DNA of 35,236 nt. It comes from Pseudomonadota bacterium. Its GTDB lineage: Bacteria > Pseudomonadota > Alphaproteobacteria > Acetobacterales > Acetobacteraceae. Where the stretch lies: the NCBI GenBank assembly GCA_021847175.1, contig JAJZUI010000008.1:1-35236 (forward strand). The letters are read 5' to 3'. Under the pieces are notes generated by a model. The model saw only the letters and a list, made by a program, of their open reading frames with translations, ran no database searches and was not told the DNA's origin. The position numbers and the translations under genes are program-made. Shown in pieces: positions 27,778 through 35,236 of the stretch (its first letter is position 1; every line of letters begins with the position of its first letter).

Positions 27778-27810
27778 GGCGATGGCGGCTCCCGGACGCT
27801 TTGTCGGATC

Positions 27811-29127
27811 TCAGAGACGGGTTCGGATGAAGTCGGCGAGTCGGGCAATGAGCCCGCGTGGCGCATCGGCATCGAAGTCGATATCGGCGAGCCGCCTGCC
27901 TTCGCCGGCGGCCCAGGCGAACAGACCAGTGGCGGTGGCGAAGCCCGGCCCGCCGGCGCGCTCGGGCATGCCGTGCAGGCGGGCGGGCCGCGCGAGCCGC
28001 ACCTGGCGGCCGAGCAGCCGTGCCGCCGTCTCGCGGATGCCGGGCAGCTGGCTCGCGCCGCCCGTCAGCACCACGGTCTGCCCAGCGACGCGGCCGAGTC
28101 CGGAGGCGGCGATGCGGTCGCGCATCAGCTCGAACGTCTCCTCGATGCGCGGGCGGATGATGTCCACGATCATGCTGCGCGGCACCTGCGCGATATGCCC
28201 CTCGTCCTCGCCCACGAGCTGCACCGGCACGACCTCCCGCTCGTCGTCGGGGCTGGCGCTCGCGCTGCCGTAGAGTACCTTGAGTCGTTCCGCGTTGGTG
28301 ACGGAGGTGGAGAGTCCGCGCGCGAGGTCGTTGGTGACGTGCACGCCGCCCACTGGCAGCTGCGCCGTGTGCAAGACATGCCCCTCGCCGAACACGGCCA
28401 TGCCCGTGGTGCCGCCGCCCATGTCGAGCAACGTGACTCCCAACTGCCGCTCGTCTTCAACAAGCGTTGCCATCCCCGCGGCCAGCGGCGCCGAGACCAG
28501 GGAGGCAATCTCCAGATCGCAACGCGCCAGCGTCGCATCCAGCGTGCGCAGAGCCGTCGTGACCGCGTCAACAACATGCAGCCGCGCGCCGAGCGTTTCG
28601 CAGAACAGGCCGCGCGGATCGTCCGACCCTTCGGCGGCGTCGGTGGCGAAGCCGAGTGGCAGCGCGTGGATGATGCTGCGCCCCGCCGACTCGGCACGGT
28701 TGCGCCCCTCCGCCACCACCTGGCGGATATCCGATTCGTTTACCGCGCGCCCGCCCACCGGCCACTGCACGTTGAACAGCCGGCTCTCCGGCGCGCCCGC
28801 GGAAAGATTGACGGTGACGGCACGCAGCCGCGTGCCGGCCTCCTCCTCCGCGGTTCCGACGGCGGCGCGGATCGCCTGCTCGGCCTCCTCGATGTCGAGC
28901 ACCGAGCCGGCGCGCACGCCGCGCGCGCGCTCCCAGCCGAAGCCGGTGATGCGCAGCGACAGATCGGACTCGCAACGTCCGATCATGCAGATGATCTTGG
29001 TGGTGCCGATGTCGAGGATGCCGATCGGCCCGCTCGGGCGCGGATGCCGCCGCCGCCGCTCGGCGTTGCCGGCATCGGGATCGCTGGATTCCGGCGCGGC
29101 GAGGCTCGCTTGGCGCATGTCGTTCAT
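27811..29127 (-). CDS. ftsA: Cell division protein FtsA
   Basis: FtsA is an actin-like ATPase that tethers FtsZ to the membrane. The 438-residue protein has the phosphate-1 motif ILDIGTTKI (about 36-44), the 1C-domain region, LLDMGGGTTGMAVF (phosphate 2), and VLTGGASQLPG at the adenosine site. It ends in a short basic/hydrophobic helix (LIARLADFIRTRL), the expected membrane-targeting sequence. A 35-residue Arg/Pro-rich N-terminal extension precedes the fold. The start ATG 29127 has AAGGAGG upstream and overlaps the ftsQ stop (ATGA). Confidence 0.94.
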   Translation of the reverse strand: MNDMRQASLAAPESSDPDAGNAERRRRHPRPSGPIGILDIGTTKIICMIGRCESDLSLRITGFGWERARGVRAGSVLDIEEAEQAIRAAVGTAEEEAGTRLRAVTVNLSAGAPESRLFNVQWPVGGRAVNESDIRQVVAEGRNRAESAGRSIIHALPLGFATDAAEGSDDPRGLFCETLGARLHVVDAVTTALRTLDATLARCDLEIASLVSAPLAAGMATLVEDERQLGVTLLDMGGGTTGMAVFGEGHVLHTAQLPVGGVHVTNDLARGLSTSVTNAERLKVLYGSASASPDDEREVVPVQLVGEDEGHIAQVPRSMIVDIIRPRIEETFELMRDRIAASGLGRVAGQTVVLTGGASQLPGIRETAARLLGRQVRLARPARLHGMPERAGGPGFATATGLFAWAAGEGRRLADIDFDADAPRGLIARLADFIRTRL

Positions 29128-29993
29128 GCCGGGCTCCTCCTTCCTGCAGCAGCGCTGCCGTGTCGGTGCGCGGTGTTGGTCTTCGGAAGATTCATCGGTT
29201 GCAGTCGCAGCCGGTCCGGCAGCCGCATGTCGATGATCGCGAGCGGTCGGTCGAGCAGCTGCAGTTTCGCCTCCAGCTGCGCGAGTCGGTCCAGCGCCGG
29301 AACCACCGCGCCCTCGGGCAGCATCACGGTGGTGCCCTCCTTGGTGTCGAGGTTCCACCGCCGGTTGCCCACGCGCACCGCGGCGACCACGCGCTTGGCA
29401 ATCGCGGGCTCGCTCGCCAGGGTGTCGAGGAGCCGCGCCGCCGCCCGCGGCGCGCCGACGCCCACCACCAGCGGGACCTTGCCGGCGAAAGCGGTGATGT
29501 TGGCGTCGCTGACGATGTTGCCGCTGCGGTCGATGATGCGGAAACGCCCATTATGCTGCCAGACGGCGAACGGCCGGCGCTCTCGCAGCGCCACCTGCAG
29601 CGTTCCCGGCAGCTCGCGCTCGACGGTCGCGGAACGGATCCAGGCATTCGCTTCCAGGCGCCGGCGCACGCCCAGGATCGAGAAGCCGAGGATCGGCTCG
29701 CCGATATGCACGTCGATCGCCGCCTCCACCTGCTTCAGCGGCGTCTTGTCACGGCCGGTGATGACGATGTGGCGCACCGTGAGGCCCAGCCCCGCGGTCG
29801 TGGCGCCGAGCCGTTCGCGCCAGCTCGCTCGCGGCGCGATCTGCCGCGCCGCGATGTCGCCCACCAGCAGCACCGCCAGCGCCGCGGCCACGATCGCCAG
29901 CGGCCGGCGCAGCTTGCGCTGTTTCTTCAGCAGCAGCTTGAGCCGGCCAGGCCGGTCGGCGGGCCGCGCCGGGGATCGTTTCACGCGCGGCAT
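29124..29993 (-). CDS. ftsQ: Cell division protein FtsQ
   Basis: FtsQ is a bitopic inner-membrane divisome protein. The 289 residues show a basic cytoplasmic tail (KLLLKKQRKLRR), one transmembrane helix (about 32-50), then a periplasmic POTRA region (VRHIVITGRDKTPLKQVEAAI ... LGVRRRLEANAWIRSATVERELPGTL) and the FtsQ beta domain with RRPFAVWQHNG and VGVGAP. The start ATG 29993 overlaps the end of ddl by 13 bases and has TGGAG 8 bases upstream. Its stop overlaps the ftsA start. Confidence 0.92.
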   Translation of the reverse strand: MPRVKRSPARPADRPGRLKLLLKKQRKLRRPLAIVAAALAVLLVGDIAARQIAPRASWRERLGATTAGLGLTVRHIVITGRDKTPLKQVEAAIDVHIGEPILGFSILGVRRRLEANAWIRSATVERELPGTLQVALRERRPFAVWQHNGRFRIIDRSGNIVSDANITAFAGKVPLVVGVGAPRAAARLLDTLASEPAIAKRVVAAVRVGNRRWNLDTKEGTTVMLPEGAVVPALDRLAQLEAKLQLLDRPLAIIDMRLPDRLRLQPMNLPKTNTAHRHGSAAAGRRSPA

Positions 29994-30898
29994 GCTGCAT
30001 GCTCCACCATCCAGGCGCAGAGCGCGGGGAAATCCACGCCGCAATGCGCCGCCTGCTCCGGCAGCAGCGAGGTCGGCGTCAGACCCGGCTGCGTGTTGAT
30101 CTCCAGCAGCACCAGCCGCCCCGGCTCGCCCGCGGTGTCGTCGTAACGGAAATCGGCGCGACTCGCGCCGCGGCAGCCCAACGCCCGGTGCGCCGCCAGC
30201 GCCACGTCCTTTGCCCGAGCGAAGATCATCGGATGCACCGGCGCCGGAATGAGATGGCGCGAGCCGCCATCGGCGTACTTCGCCTCGTAGTCGTAGAAGC
30301 CCACGGTGGGGTCGATCTCCGTCACGGTCAGCGCCTGGTCGCCCATCACGCCCACCGTGAGCTCGCGCCCGGGGATGTACTCCTCGACCATCGCGACGGG
30401 CCCGAACCGCCATCCCGTGGCCACCGCCGCGCGCCGGTTGCCGCCCTCCCGCAGGATCTCCACGCCGACCGAGGAACCCTCGTTCACCGGCTTGACCACG
30501 TAGGGCAGGGGCATCGGGTCGGCGTGTTCGAGAGCGGCGATATCGACCACGCCGCCCCTCGCCACCGGCAGGCCGGCGGCGGCGAAGACCGCCTTCGCCG
30601 CCGCCTTGTCCATCGCCAGTGCCGAGGCGCGCACGCCTGAATGCGTGTAGGGAATGCCGAGCCAGTCGAGCACGCCCTGGATCGAGCCGTCCTCGCCGAA
30701 GCGCCCGTGCAGCGCGTTGAACACCGCGTCCGGCCGCGGATCGAGCGCCGCTATGGTGCGCGTGATGTCCGGCCCGACCTCGACCGGGCGCACCGCGTAG
30801 CCCGCGCTCTCCAGCGCCACGATCACCTGCCGCCCGGAGGCGAGGCTCACCTCGCGCTCGGCCGAGATCCCGCCATAGAGAACGGCAACGCTCTTCAT
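29981..30898 (-). CDS. ddl: D-alanine--D-alanine ligase
   Basis: Ddl joins two D-Ala with ATP to make the dipeptide ending of peptidoglycan precursors. The 305-residue ATP-grasp enzyme has VLYGGISAEREVSLASG at the N-terminus, ALHGRFGEDGSIQG, the KPVNEGSSVGV ATP-binding segment, EEYIPGRELTVGVMG, and the metal-binding LLEINTQPGLTPTSLLPEQA. It is a DdlB-like short form, as usual in dcw clusters. ATG 30898 overlaps the murB stop (ATGA) and has AAGGAG upstream. Confidence 0.95.
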   Translation of the reverse strand: MKSVAVLYGGISAEREVSLASGRQVIVALESAGYAVRPVEVGPDITRTIAALDPRPDAVFNALHGRFGEDGSIQGVLDWLGIPYTHSGVRASALAMDKAAAKAVFAAAGLPVARGGVVDIAALEHADPMPLPYVVKPVNEGSSVGVEILREGGNRRAAVATGWRFGPVAMVEEYIPGRELTVGVMGDQALTVTEIDPTVGFYDYEAKYADGGSRHLIPAPVHPMIFARAKDVALAAHRALGCRGASRADFRYDDTAGEPGRLVLLEINTQPGLTPTSLLPEQAAHCGVDFPALCAWMVEHAACRA

Positions 30899-31854
30899 GC
30901 CGCGGCTCCTTCGCTGTCGCGGGCGGCGGTCGCGTGCACGCCGATGCGCCTTATCTCCCATTCCAGCGTGATGCCGCTCGACCCGTGCACCCGCCGGCGC
31001 ACCTCCTCGCCCAGTCCCTCGAGGTCGGCCGCCGTGGCGCCGCCGGTGTTGATCAGGAAATTGCAGTGCAACTCCGAGACCTGCGCCGCCCCGCGGGCGA
31101 GCCCGCGGCAGCCTGCGGCGTCGATCAGCTCCCAGGCGCGCATCCCCTCCCGATTCTCCGGGTTGCGGAACGTCGAGCCGCCGGTACGCGAGCGCACCGG
31201 CTGCGTCGTTTCGCGCTTGGAACGTATCTCCGCCATCCGCGCTGCGATCACCGTGCGGTCGCCAGGCTGGCCCACCAAGCGCGCGCGCACCACGATGCCC
31301 CCCGGCGGCAGGCTTGCATGCCGGTACGCGAGCGCCAGCTTCGCCGCCGGCACGCGCACGATCTCGCCGCTTCGCGCCACCACCTCCGCCCAGTCGAGGA
31401 TACCCGCGATGTCCCCACCATAGGCGCCGGCGTTCATCGCCACCGCCCCGCCGATGGTGCCCGGAATGCCGCACAGGAACTCAAGCCCTGTCAGCCCCTC
31501 GGCCGCCGCGAACTCCGCGACCGTCGCATCGAGCGCACCCCCGCCGGCGATTAGCGCGTTCCCGTCGCGCTCGATCGCCGCGAAGCCGCGGACCAGCTTC
31601 ACGGTCAAGCCCGGAATGCCGCCGTCGCGGATGATGAGGTTGGAGGCGGCGCCGATTACCGTCACGGGCACCTCCGGTGGCAGCGCCGCCAGCGCGGCCG
31701 CAAGATCTTCCGCATCCGCCGGGCGCAAAAGAAGCTCCGCGGGCCCGCCCACGCGAAACCAGGTCTGCGCCCCGAGCGGTGCGTTCGCGCTCACGCGCCC
31801 GCGCACGAAGGCCAGGCGTTCGGCCATCGCGTCCATGCGGGCCGCCGCCATCAT
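30895..31854 (-). CDS. murB: UDP-N-acetylenolpyruvoylglucosamine reductase MurB
   Basis: MurB reduces UDP-GlcNAc-enolpyruvate to UDP-MurNAc with NADPH and FAD. The 319-residue protein has the FAD-binding [11 protein letters not shown] and [12 protein letters not shown] segments, [29 protein letters not shown]-like SKRETTQP with GGSTFRNPE (the catalytic Ser region of type II MurB), and [10 protein letters not shown] with catalytic context near the C-terminus. The lack of a third-domain insertion fits type II. Start and stop both overlap neighbours as ATGA. Confidence 0.95.
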   Translation of the reverse strand: MMAAARMDAMAERLAFVRGRVSANAPLGAQTWFRVGGPAELLLRPADAEDLAAALAALPPEVPVTVIGAASNLIIRDGGIPGLTVKLVRGFAAIERDGNALIAGGGALDATVAEFAAAEGLTGLEFLCGIPGTIGGAVAMNAGAYGGDIAGILDWAEVVARSGEIVRVPAAKLALAYRHASLPPGGIVVRARLVGQPGDRTVIAARMAEIRSKRETTQPVRSRTGGSTFRNPENREGMRAWELIDAAGCRGLARGAAQVSELHCNFLINTGGATAADLEGLGEEVRRRVHGSSGITLEWEIRRIGVHATAARDSEGAAA

Positions 31855-33314
31855 GCCGCACCACCGAGGCGCAGCCCGCGCCGCGGATCGACGCTTTTCG
31901 GTTGCTCCGCCTGCAGCTTCGCGAGTTCAGCGGGCAGCGCCGCCGCCCATTGCGTGATGCTGCCGGCGCCGAGGCAGACGACGTAGTCACCAGGCTCGGC
32001 CAGCGCATGGACCATCTCGGCGAGGTGCGCGGGATCGGTCAGCGGCTCGACGCGCCGGTGCCCGTGCGCGCGCAGCCCCTCCACCAGCGCGTCGCGATCC
32101 ACACCGGGAATAGGCGCCTCGCCGGCGGCATACACATCCGCCACGATCACTGTGGTCGCGTCTCCCATGCACGTGCAGAACTGCTCGAACAGCGAGGCGA
32201 GGCGCGAGTAGCGGTGCGGCTGCACCACCGCGAGCACGTGGTTCGCCCCCGCCTGCCGCGCTGCCTTCAGCACCGCCGCGATCTCTACCGGGTGGTGCCC
32301 GTAGTCGTCGATCACCGCGATTCCACCAGCCTCGCCCACGCGGGTGAAGCGCCGCTTCACCCCCTTGAACGCGGCGAAGGCGCTGCGCAGCCGCTGCTCG
32401 TCAACACCCATTTCGACGCCGATGGCGATCGCCGCAAGCGCGTTCTGCACGTTGTGCGCGCCCATCATCGGCAGGCGGAACGGCCCCATGCGCCGCGCCC
32501 GCCCGGTCGCGCGGTCGGTGATGATCACCTCGAAGGTCGAGCCGAGCCGATCCGGCACCACGCGCTCGGCGCGCACATCCGCCTGCTGGCTGAATCCGTA
32601 GGTGATGATGCGCCGGTCCGCGAGGCGCGGGATCATCGAGAGCACCTCGGGGTGGTCCGCGCACAGCACCGCGAAGCCGTAGAACGGCACGTTCTGCACG
32701 AACTGCGCATAGCCCGCGTTCATCGCCTCGACCGATCCCCAGTGGTCGAGATGCTCGGGGTCCATGTTGGTCACGACGGCGATGGTGGCCGGCAGGCGCA
32801 GGAAGGAGCCGTCGCTCTCGTCCGCCTCCACCACCATCCACTCGCCCTCGCCCATGCGCGTGTTGGTGCCGTAGGCATTAACGATGCCGCCGTTGATCAC
32901 CGTGGGGTCGAGCCCCGCGGTCTCCAGCACCGCGGCGATCAGGCTCGTCGTCGTGGTCTTGCCGTGCGTGCCACCGACCGCGATCGCCCAGCGCAGCCGC
33001 ATCAGTTCCGCCAGCATCTCCGCGCGCCGCACCACGGGGATCAGGTGCGCCCGCGCCGCCTGCACCTCGGGATTGTCAGACTTCACCGCGGTGGAGACCA
33101 CGATCACCCGCGCGTCGCCGAGATTGGCCGCGTCGTGCCCGATCGCCACTGGAATGCCGGCCTCGCGCAGCCGCCGCACATTGGCGTTATCGGCGATGTC
33201 GCTGCCCTGCACCGTGTAGCCCAGCACGTGCAGCACCTCGGCGATGCCGGACATGCCGATGCCGCCGATACCGACGAAATGGATGGTGCCAATGGAAAGC
33301 GGCAGCGCCCTCAT
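31851..33314 (-). CDS. murC: UDP-N-acetylmuramate--L-alanine ligase MurC
   Basis: MurC adds L-Ala to UDP-MurNAc using ATP, the first step in building the stem peptide. The 487 residues are typical. The UDP-binding loop is GIGGIGMSG (15-23), the ATP P-loop is GTHGKTTT (115-122), and the metal-contacting [10 protein letters not shown] and [12 protein letters not shown] follow. The C-terminal domain includes [14 protein letters not shown] and [10 protein letters not shown]. Its start overlaps the murG stop as ATGA. Confidence 0.96.
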   Translation of the reverse strand: MRALPLSIGTIHFVGIGGIGMSGIAEVLHVLGYTVQGSDIADNANVRRLREAGIPVAIGHDAANLGDARVIVVSTAVKSDNPEVQAARAHLIPVVRRAEMLAELMRLRWAIAVGGTHGKTTTTSLIAAVLETAGLDPTVINGGIVNAYGTNTRMGEGEWMVVEADESDGSFLRLPATIAVVTNMDPEHLDHWGSVEAMNAGYAQFVQNVPFYGFAVLCADHPEVLSMIPRLADRRIITYGFSQQADVRAERVVPDRLGSTFEVIITDRATGRARRMGPFRLPMMGAHNVQNALAAIAIGVEMGVDEQRLRSAFAAFKGVKRRFTRVGEAGGIAVIDDYGHHPVEIAAVLKAARQAGANHVLAVVQPHRYSRLASLFEQFCTCMGDATTVIVADVYAAGEAPIPGVDRDALVEGLRAHGHRRVEPLTDPAHLAEMVHALAEPGDYVVCLGAGSITQWAAALPAELAKLQAEQPKSVDPRRGLRLGGAA

Positions 33315-34429
33315 CGCGCGACCTCCCGCGCCGCGATCGCGGCCTCGACCGCGTCCGCCAGCGCCTCCGCCGCATGCGGCCGACCGAGCGATGCCGCCGC
33401 CGCGGCCGCAGCAGCCAGTCGTTGCGGGGCGGCAATAAACTCGGAGAGCCGCGCCGCCAGCACCTCGGGCGTGAACGCCGCCTGCGCCACCGGCCAGGCC
33501 GCGCCCGCCTCGGCGAGCGTCGCCGCGTTCAGCGCCTGGTCCGCATCGACCGCGCCAGGCAGCGGCACCAGGATCGCCGGCCGCCCCGCGACGGCGAGCT
33601 CCGCCACCGTGGTCGCCCCCGCCCGCGCGACCACAAGGTGCGCCAGCGCAAGCCGCGCCGGCATGTCGGTGAGGAACGACGCGACCTCCGCCGCCATCCC
33701 CAGCGCCGCCAGCGCCTCGCTCACGCGCGCCACATCCTCCGCCCGCGCCTGCTGCACGAGGCGGATGCGCGAGCGCTGCTCCGGCGCGAGCAGGCCCAGC
33801 GCCGCCGGCACCACGTCGGCGAACACCCGCGCGCCCAGCGAGCCGCCCACGACAAGTACGTCGAACGTTTCCGCCGGCGCCGCATAGCCCTCGCCCGAAA
33901 GTGCGGCGATCTCCGGCCGCACCGGGTTGCCGGTGACGACACTCGGCACGCCAGCGGGCATGAACTTCGTCGTCGCATGGCTTAGCGCCACCCGGTCCGC
34001 CCGGGAGGCGAGGAACCGGTTCGCGCCCCCGAGCACCGCGTTCTGCTCATGCAACAAAATCGCCGGCCGCGGCGAGAGCAGACGCGCCGCCAGCACCGGC
34101 GGCACCGAAGGATAGCCGCCGAAGCCCACCACCGCCGCCGGCCGCAGCCGCGCCATGAGCCGGCGTGCCTCGATCGTGCCGCGCGCAAGGCGGATCCCGG
34201 CGCGTGCCTTCCCCGCCGCGCCGCGCCCGGCGACGGCGGCGGAGGCGATGACATGCCGCTCCCACCCGGGCGCCTCGGCCGTGGCGCGTTCCACGGCGCG
34301 CGTGTCGGTCAGCAGCACCAGACGGTGCCCGCGCCCCGCGAGCACGCGTCCGGCGGCCAGCGCGGGAAAGAGATGCCCCGCGGTGCCGCCGGCGGCGAGC
34401 ACGATCGGTTGCACGGACGGTCCCCTCAT
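33311..34429 (-). CDS. murG: UDP-GlcNAc transferase MurG
   Basis: MurG adds GlcNAc to lipid I to form lipid II at the inner face of the membrane. The 372-residue GT-B protein has the N-terminal G-loop [14 protein letters not shown] (14-19 core), [45 protein letters not shown], and the UDP-GlcNAc-binding [23 protein letters not shown]. The start ATG 34429 overlaps the ftsW stop as ATGA; the longer ORF-track start lies within ftsW and is rejected. Confidence 0.95.
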   Translation of the reverse strand: MRGPSVQPIVLAAGGTAGHLFPALAAGRVLAGRGHRLVLLTDTRAVERATAEAPGWERHVIASAAVAGRGAAGKARAGIRLARGTIEARRLMARLRPAAVVGFGGYPSVPPVLAARLLSPRPAILLHEQNAVLGGANRFLASRADRVALSHATTKFMPAGVPSVVTGNPVRPEIAALSGEGYAAPAETFDVLVVGGSLGARVFADVVPAALGLLAPEQRSRIRLVQQARAEDVARVSEALAALGMAAEVASFLTDMPARLALAHLVVARAGATTVAELAVAGRPAILVPLPGAVDADQALNAATLAEAGAAWPVAQAAFTPEVLAARLSEFIAAPQRLAAAAAAAASLGRPHAAEALADAVEAAIAAREVAR

Positions 34430-35236
34430 GCCGTGTCGTTTCCGTAACGTCGGCGCGTCAGCGCCAGCAGCATGCCGATCTCGATTCCGACGGATACCGC
34501 CGAGGATCCGCCATAGGAAATGAACGGCAGTGTCATGCCCTTGGCCGGAATCAGGTGCAGCGTGCTCGCCATGTTGACGAAGGCCTGCAACCCGAAGCTG
34601 GTCACCAGCCCCGTGATCGCCAGCAGTACGTAGCGGTCGCGTTCCTCGCGCGCGCGCAACAGCCCGCGGAACACCACGATCGCGAACAGAGCGATGATCA
34701 CGAGGCAGATCAGCAGCCCGAACTCCTCCCCCGCGACCGCGAACACGAAGTCCGCGTGCGCGTCCGGCAGGTAGTCCTTGACATGGCCCTCGCCGGGGCC
34801 GCGCCCGAACAGTCCGCCATTGCCGAACGCCTGCAGCGAGCGGTCCACCTGGTAGTTGCCCGCCTCCTTGAGGTTCAGGAAGCGTTGCACGCGGCTTCGC
34901 ACATGATGGAACGTGAGATACGCCGCCGCCCCGCCCGCACCCATCGCCAGCAGCCCGGCCCCAGCCAGCACCAGATTGAGCCCGTCGACGAACAGCTGCG
35001 CGAACAGCACCGCGGTGATGACGACGATCATGCCGATATCCGGCTGCGTCTTCAGCATCAGCAGGATCAGCGCGAACAGCACCAGCACGATGGTGGTGCC
35101 GGGTATCTGCTTGTTGCGATGCCCGAGGTCGAGCAGCCAGGCCGTCACCACCGCGAAACACGGCTTCAGGAACTCGGAGGGCTGGATCGCCATGCCCGGC
35201 AGCGCGATCCACCGCCTCGCGCCCTTGATGTCCACG
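34426..35236 (-). CDS. ftsW: Lipid II polymerase FtsW, C-terminal part
   Basis: This is the C-terminal 270 or so residues of FtsW, the SEDS-family septal peptidoglycan glycosyltransferase; the N-terminal part is beyond the right edge. Visible family marks are KGARRWI, QPSEFLKP, the long periplasmic loop with YQVDRSLQAFGNGGLFG and DAHADFVFAVAGEEFGLL, and the final FISYGGSSAVSVGIEIGMLL. The GTG at 35235 in the ORF track is an internal Val codon, not a start. Confidence 0.94.
   Translation of the reverse strand, partial: VDIKGARRWIALPGMAIQPSEFLKPCFAVVTAWLLDLGHRNKQIPGTTIVLVLFALILLMLKTQPDIGMIVVITAVLFAQLFVDGLNLVLAGAGLLAMGAGGAAAYLTFHHVRSRVQRFLNLKEAGNYQVDRSLQAFGNGGLFGRGPGEGHVKDYLPDAHADFVFAVAGEEFGLLICLVIIALFAIVVFRGLLRAREERDRYVLLAITGLVTSFGLQAFVNMASTLHLIPAKGMTLPFISYGGSSAVSVGIEIGMLLALTRRRYGNDTA

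Noticed and set aside
27472-30099. 875-aa plus-strand ORF opposite ftsZ, ftsA and ftsQ
   Set aside because: It spans three well-supported genes on the other strand, is Arg/Ala/Gly-rich and changes character at each gene boundary. It is a GC-driven artefact.
31677-33887. 736-aa plus-strand ORF opposite murB, murC and murG
   Set aside because: Shadow of three Mur enzymes; no domain features, composition typical of antisense frames.

Overview
This window reads as a chromosomal segment of a very GC-rich alphaproteobacterium, most likely Rhodospirillales and perhaps Acetobacteraceae. The family guess rests on gene order and protein style only. The evidence is the order ftsW-murG-murC-murB-ddl-ftsQ-ftsA-ftsZ-lpxC-bamD-recN-ligA, an FtsZ with a long Ala/Pro-rich linker, and an orphan OmpR-type regulator. 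No phage, transposon, CRISPR array or other foreign-looking island was seen.

Layout. Bases 1-2704 (plus strand): the end of a DMT-family exporter whose stop codon lies inside a CAT-anticodon tRNA, then ettA and a GNAT acetyltransferase. Bases 2712-5784 (minus): a Spy/CpxP-like LTXXQ periplasmic protein, an alpha/beta hydrolase with an Asp nucleophile, and the lipid-transport pair mlaA-mlaC. Bases 5915-6874 (plus): metF. Bases 6903-7865 (minus): a BASS-type transporter. Bases 7905-10953 (plus): a UvrD-family helicase and prmA. Bases 11000-11344 (minus): a DUF1127 protein. Bases 11546-13324 (plus): an aminopeptidase P.

Bases 13328-18707 (minus): a complete branched-chain amino-acid-type ABC importer in the order livK-livH-livM-livG-livF, followed by an orphan OmpR-type response regulator. 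A perfect 10-bp hairpin separates livK from livH. Bases 18835-26088 (minus): lpxC, bamD, recN, ligA, a small unrecognised gene and aroE. Bases 26089-35236 (minus): the distal division and cell wall (dcw) cluster from ftsW (cut by the window edge) to ftsZ. Start/stop overlaps of 4 nt (ATGA) link ftsW-murG-murC-murB-ddl and ftsQ-ftsA, which suggests translational coupling. A large hairpin after ftsZ and an AT-rich stretch with a TTGACT box before lpxC suggest that a new transcription unit starts at lpxC.

How the genes work together. The right third makes and remodels the envelope: MurG/MurC/MurB/Ddl make lipid II precursors, FtsW/Q/A/Z run septation, LpxC commits lipid A synthesis, and BamD assembles outer membrane proteins. 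MlaA/MlaC on the left maintain outer membrane lipid asymmetry. UvrD, RecN and LigA serve DNA repair. I found no convincing new multi-gene system. The items most worth a second look are small: an unrecognised 113-aa gene coupled to aroE, several inverted repeats in leaders and intergenic gaps, an unresolved acetyltransferase start, and the tRNA/CDS overlap. No intergenic gap exceeds about 300 bases; the longest (25800-26088, 3210-3429 and 11345-11545) are described in their own entries or next to their flanking genes.
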